Source: Dyella dinghuensis (GTDB lineage: Bacteria; Pseudomonadota; Gammaproteobacteria; Xanthomonadales; Rhodanobacteraceae). From it: a stretch of 64,000 bases of DNA. The stretch lies in the NCBI RefSeq assembly GCF_003977615.1, contig NZ_RYZR01000007.1, forward strand, positions 620,001 through 684,000, written 5' to 3'. The notes under the pieces are model-generated. The model was given only the letters and a program-made list of their open reading frames with translations, made no database searches and was not told where the DNA came from. The translations under genes and the position numbers were made by a program. Positions 64,000-64,000 of this stretch are shown piece by piece (the first letter of the stretch is position 1; each line of letters begins with the position of its first letter).

Positions 64000-64000
64000 G

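Noticed and set aside
57242-64000. Horizontal acquisition of the minor-pilin operon
   Set aside because: Ser/Thr/Gly-rich coding explains the composition shift; gene order is the conserved vertical one and no mobile genes flank it.

Overview
The window is a high-GC chromosomal segment of a gammaproteobacterium. Gene content and order (pheT-ihfA-MerR-tRNA-Pro, queA-tgt-yajC-secDF, an Rrf2-sufB-lprI-sufCDS cluster, a fimU-pilVWXY1E operon, amgK-murU) point to the Xanthomonadales, most likely Rhodanobacteraceae (Dyella/Luteibacter/Rhodanobacter-like). That placement rests on remembered gene order and protein families, not on a search. Most of the window is core genome. I see no prophage, integrase, transposase or CRISPR array.

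Layout. 1-3.3 kb: 3' end of pheT, ihfA, a MerR regulator, tRNA-Pro(GGG) and a Lys-tailed hypothetical protein. 3.3-7.8 kb: a chemoreceptor, then serA divergent from a D-2-hydroxyglutarate-dehydrogenase-like flavoenzyme. 7.9-11.8 kb: proline iminopeptidase, a REPIN-like repeat, upp, a PsiF-repeat protein and a class III aminotransferase. 12.1-15.7 kb: an ABC-2 exporter with a DesK/DesR-type two-component system. 15.7-21.4 kb: queA-tgt-yajC-secD-secF. 21.6-23.4 kb: motA-motB. 23.4-27.1 kb: murU-amgK (cell-wall sugar recycling) and glnK-amtB behind a sigma-54/NtrC-type control region. 27.1-35.8 kb: the SUF iron-sulfur operon, a compact ECF sigma/anti-sigma module with a divergent membrane-protein gene, then a GNAT-Rieske pair and a second REPIN-like element. 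36.0-42.6 kb: a MacAB/TolC-like efflux operon, a HAD phosphatase and a second class III aminotransferase. 42.7-50.3 kb: a QseBC-type two-component system, an M1 metallopeptidase with a membrane partner, and small accessory genes (HutD, GNAT, SET, ComEA). 50.5-57.2 kb: M20 peptidase, yggS, an NlpC/P60 hydrolase with a structured leader, a rhomboid protease and rapA. 57.5-64.0 kb: the minor-pilin operon fimU-pilV-pilW-pilX-pilY1-pilE, cut by the window end.

Regulation that can be read directly. (i) Two divergent promoters with identical elements (GCAACC-N15-GTATCT) lie back to back between the ECF sigma gene and a small membrane-protein gene, which suggests autoregulation plus one divergent target. 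(ii) A near-consensus sigma-54 promoter with an NtrC-like dyad lies upstream of glnK-amtB. (iii) Sigma-28 (FliA)-like promoters lie upstream of motAB and, more weakly, of the chemoreceptor gene. (iv) The leader of the NlpC/P60 gene has two crossing 8-bp complementarities, a layout like that of a regulatory RNA.

The observations most worth following are the symmetric ECF promoters, the NlpC/P60 leader, a PilY1 homologue whose N-terminus looks like an L-type lectin domain, and a secreted LprI-like gene translationally coupled between sufB and sufC.
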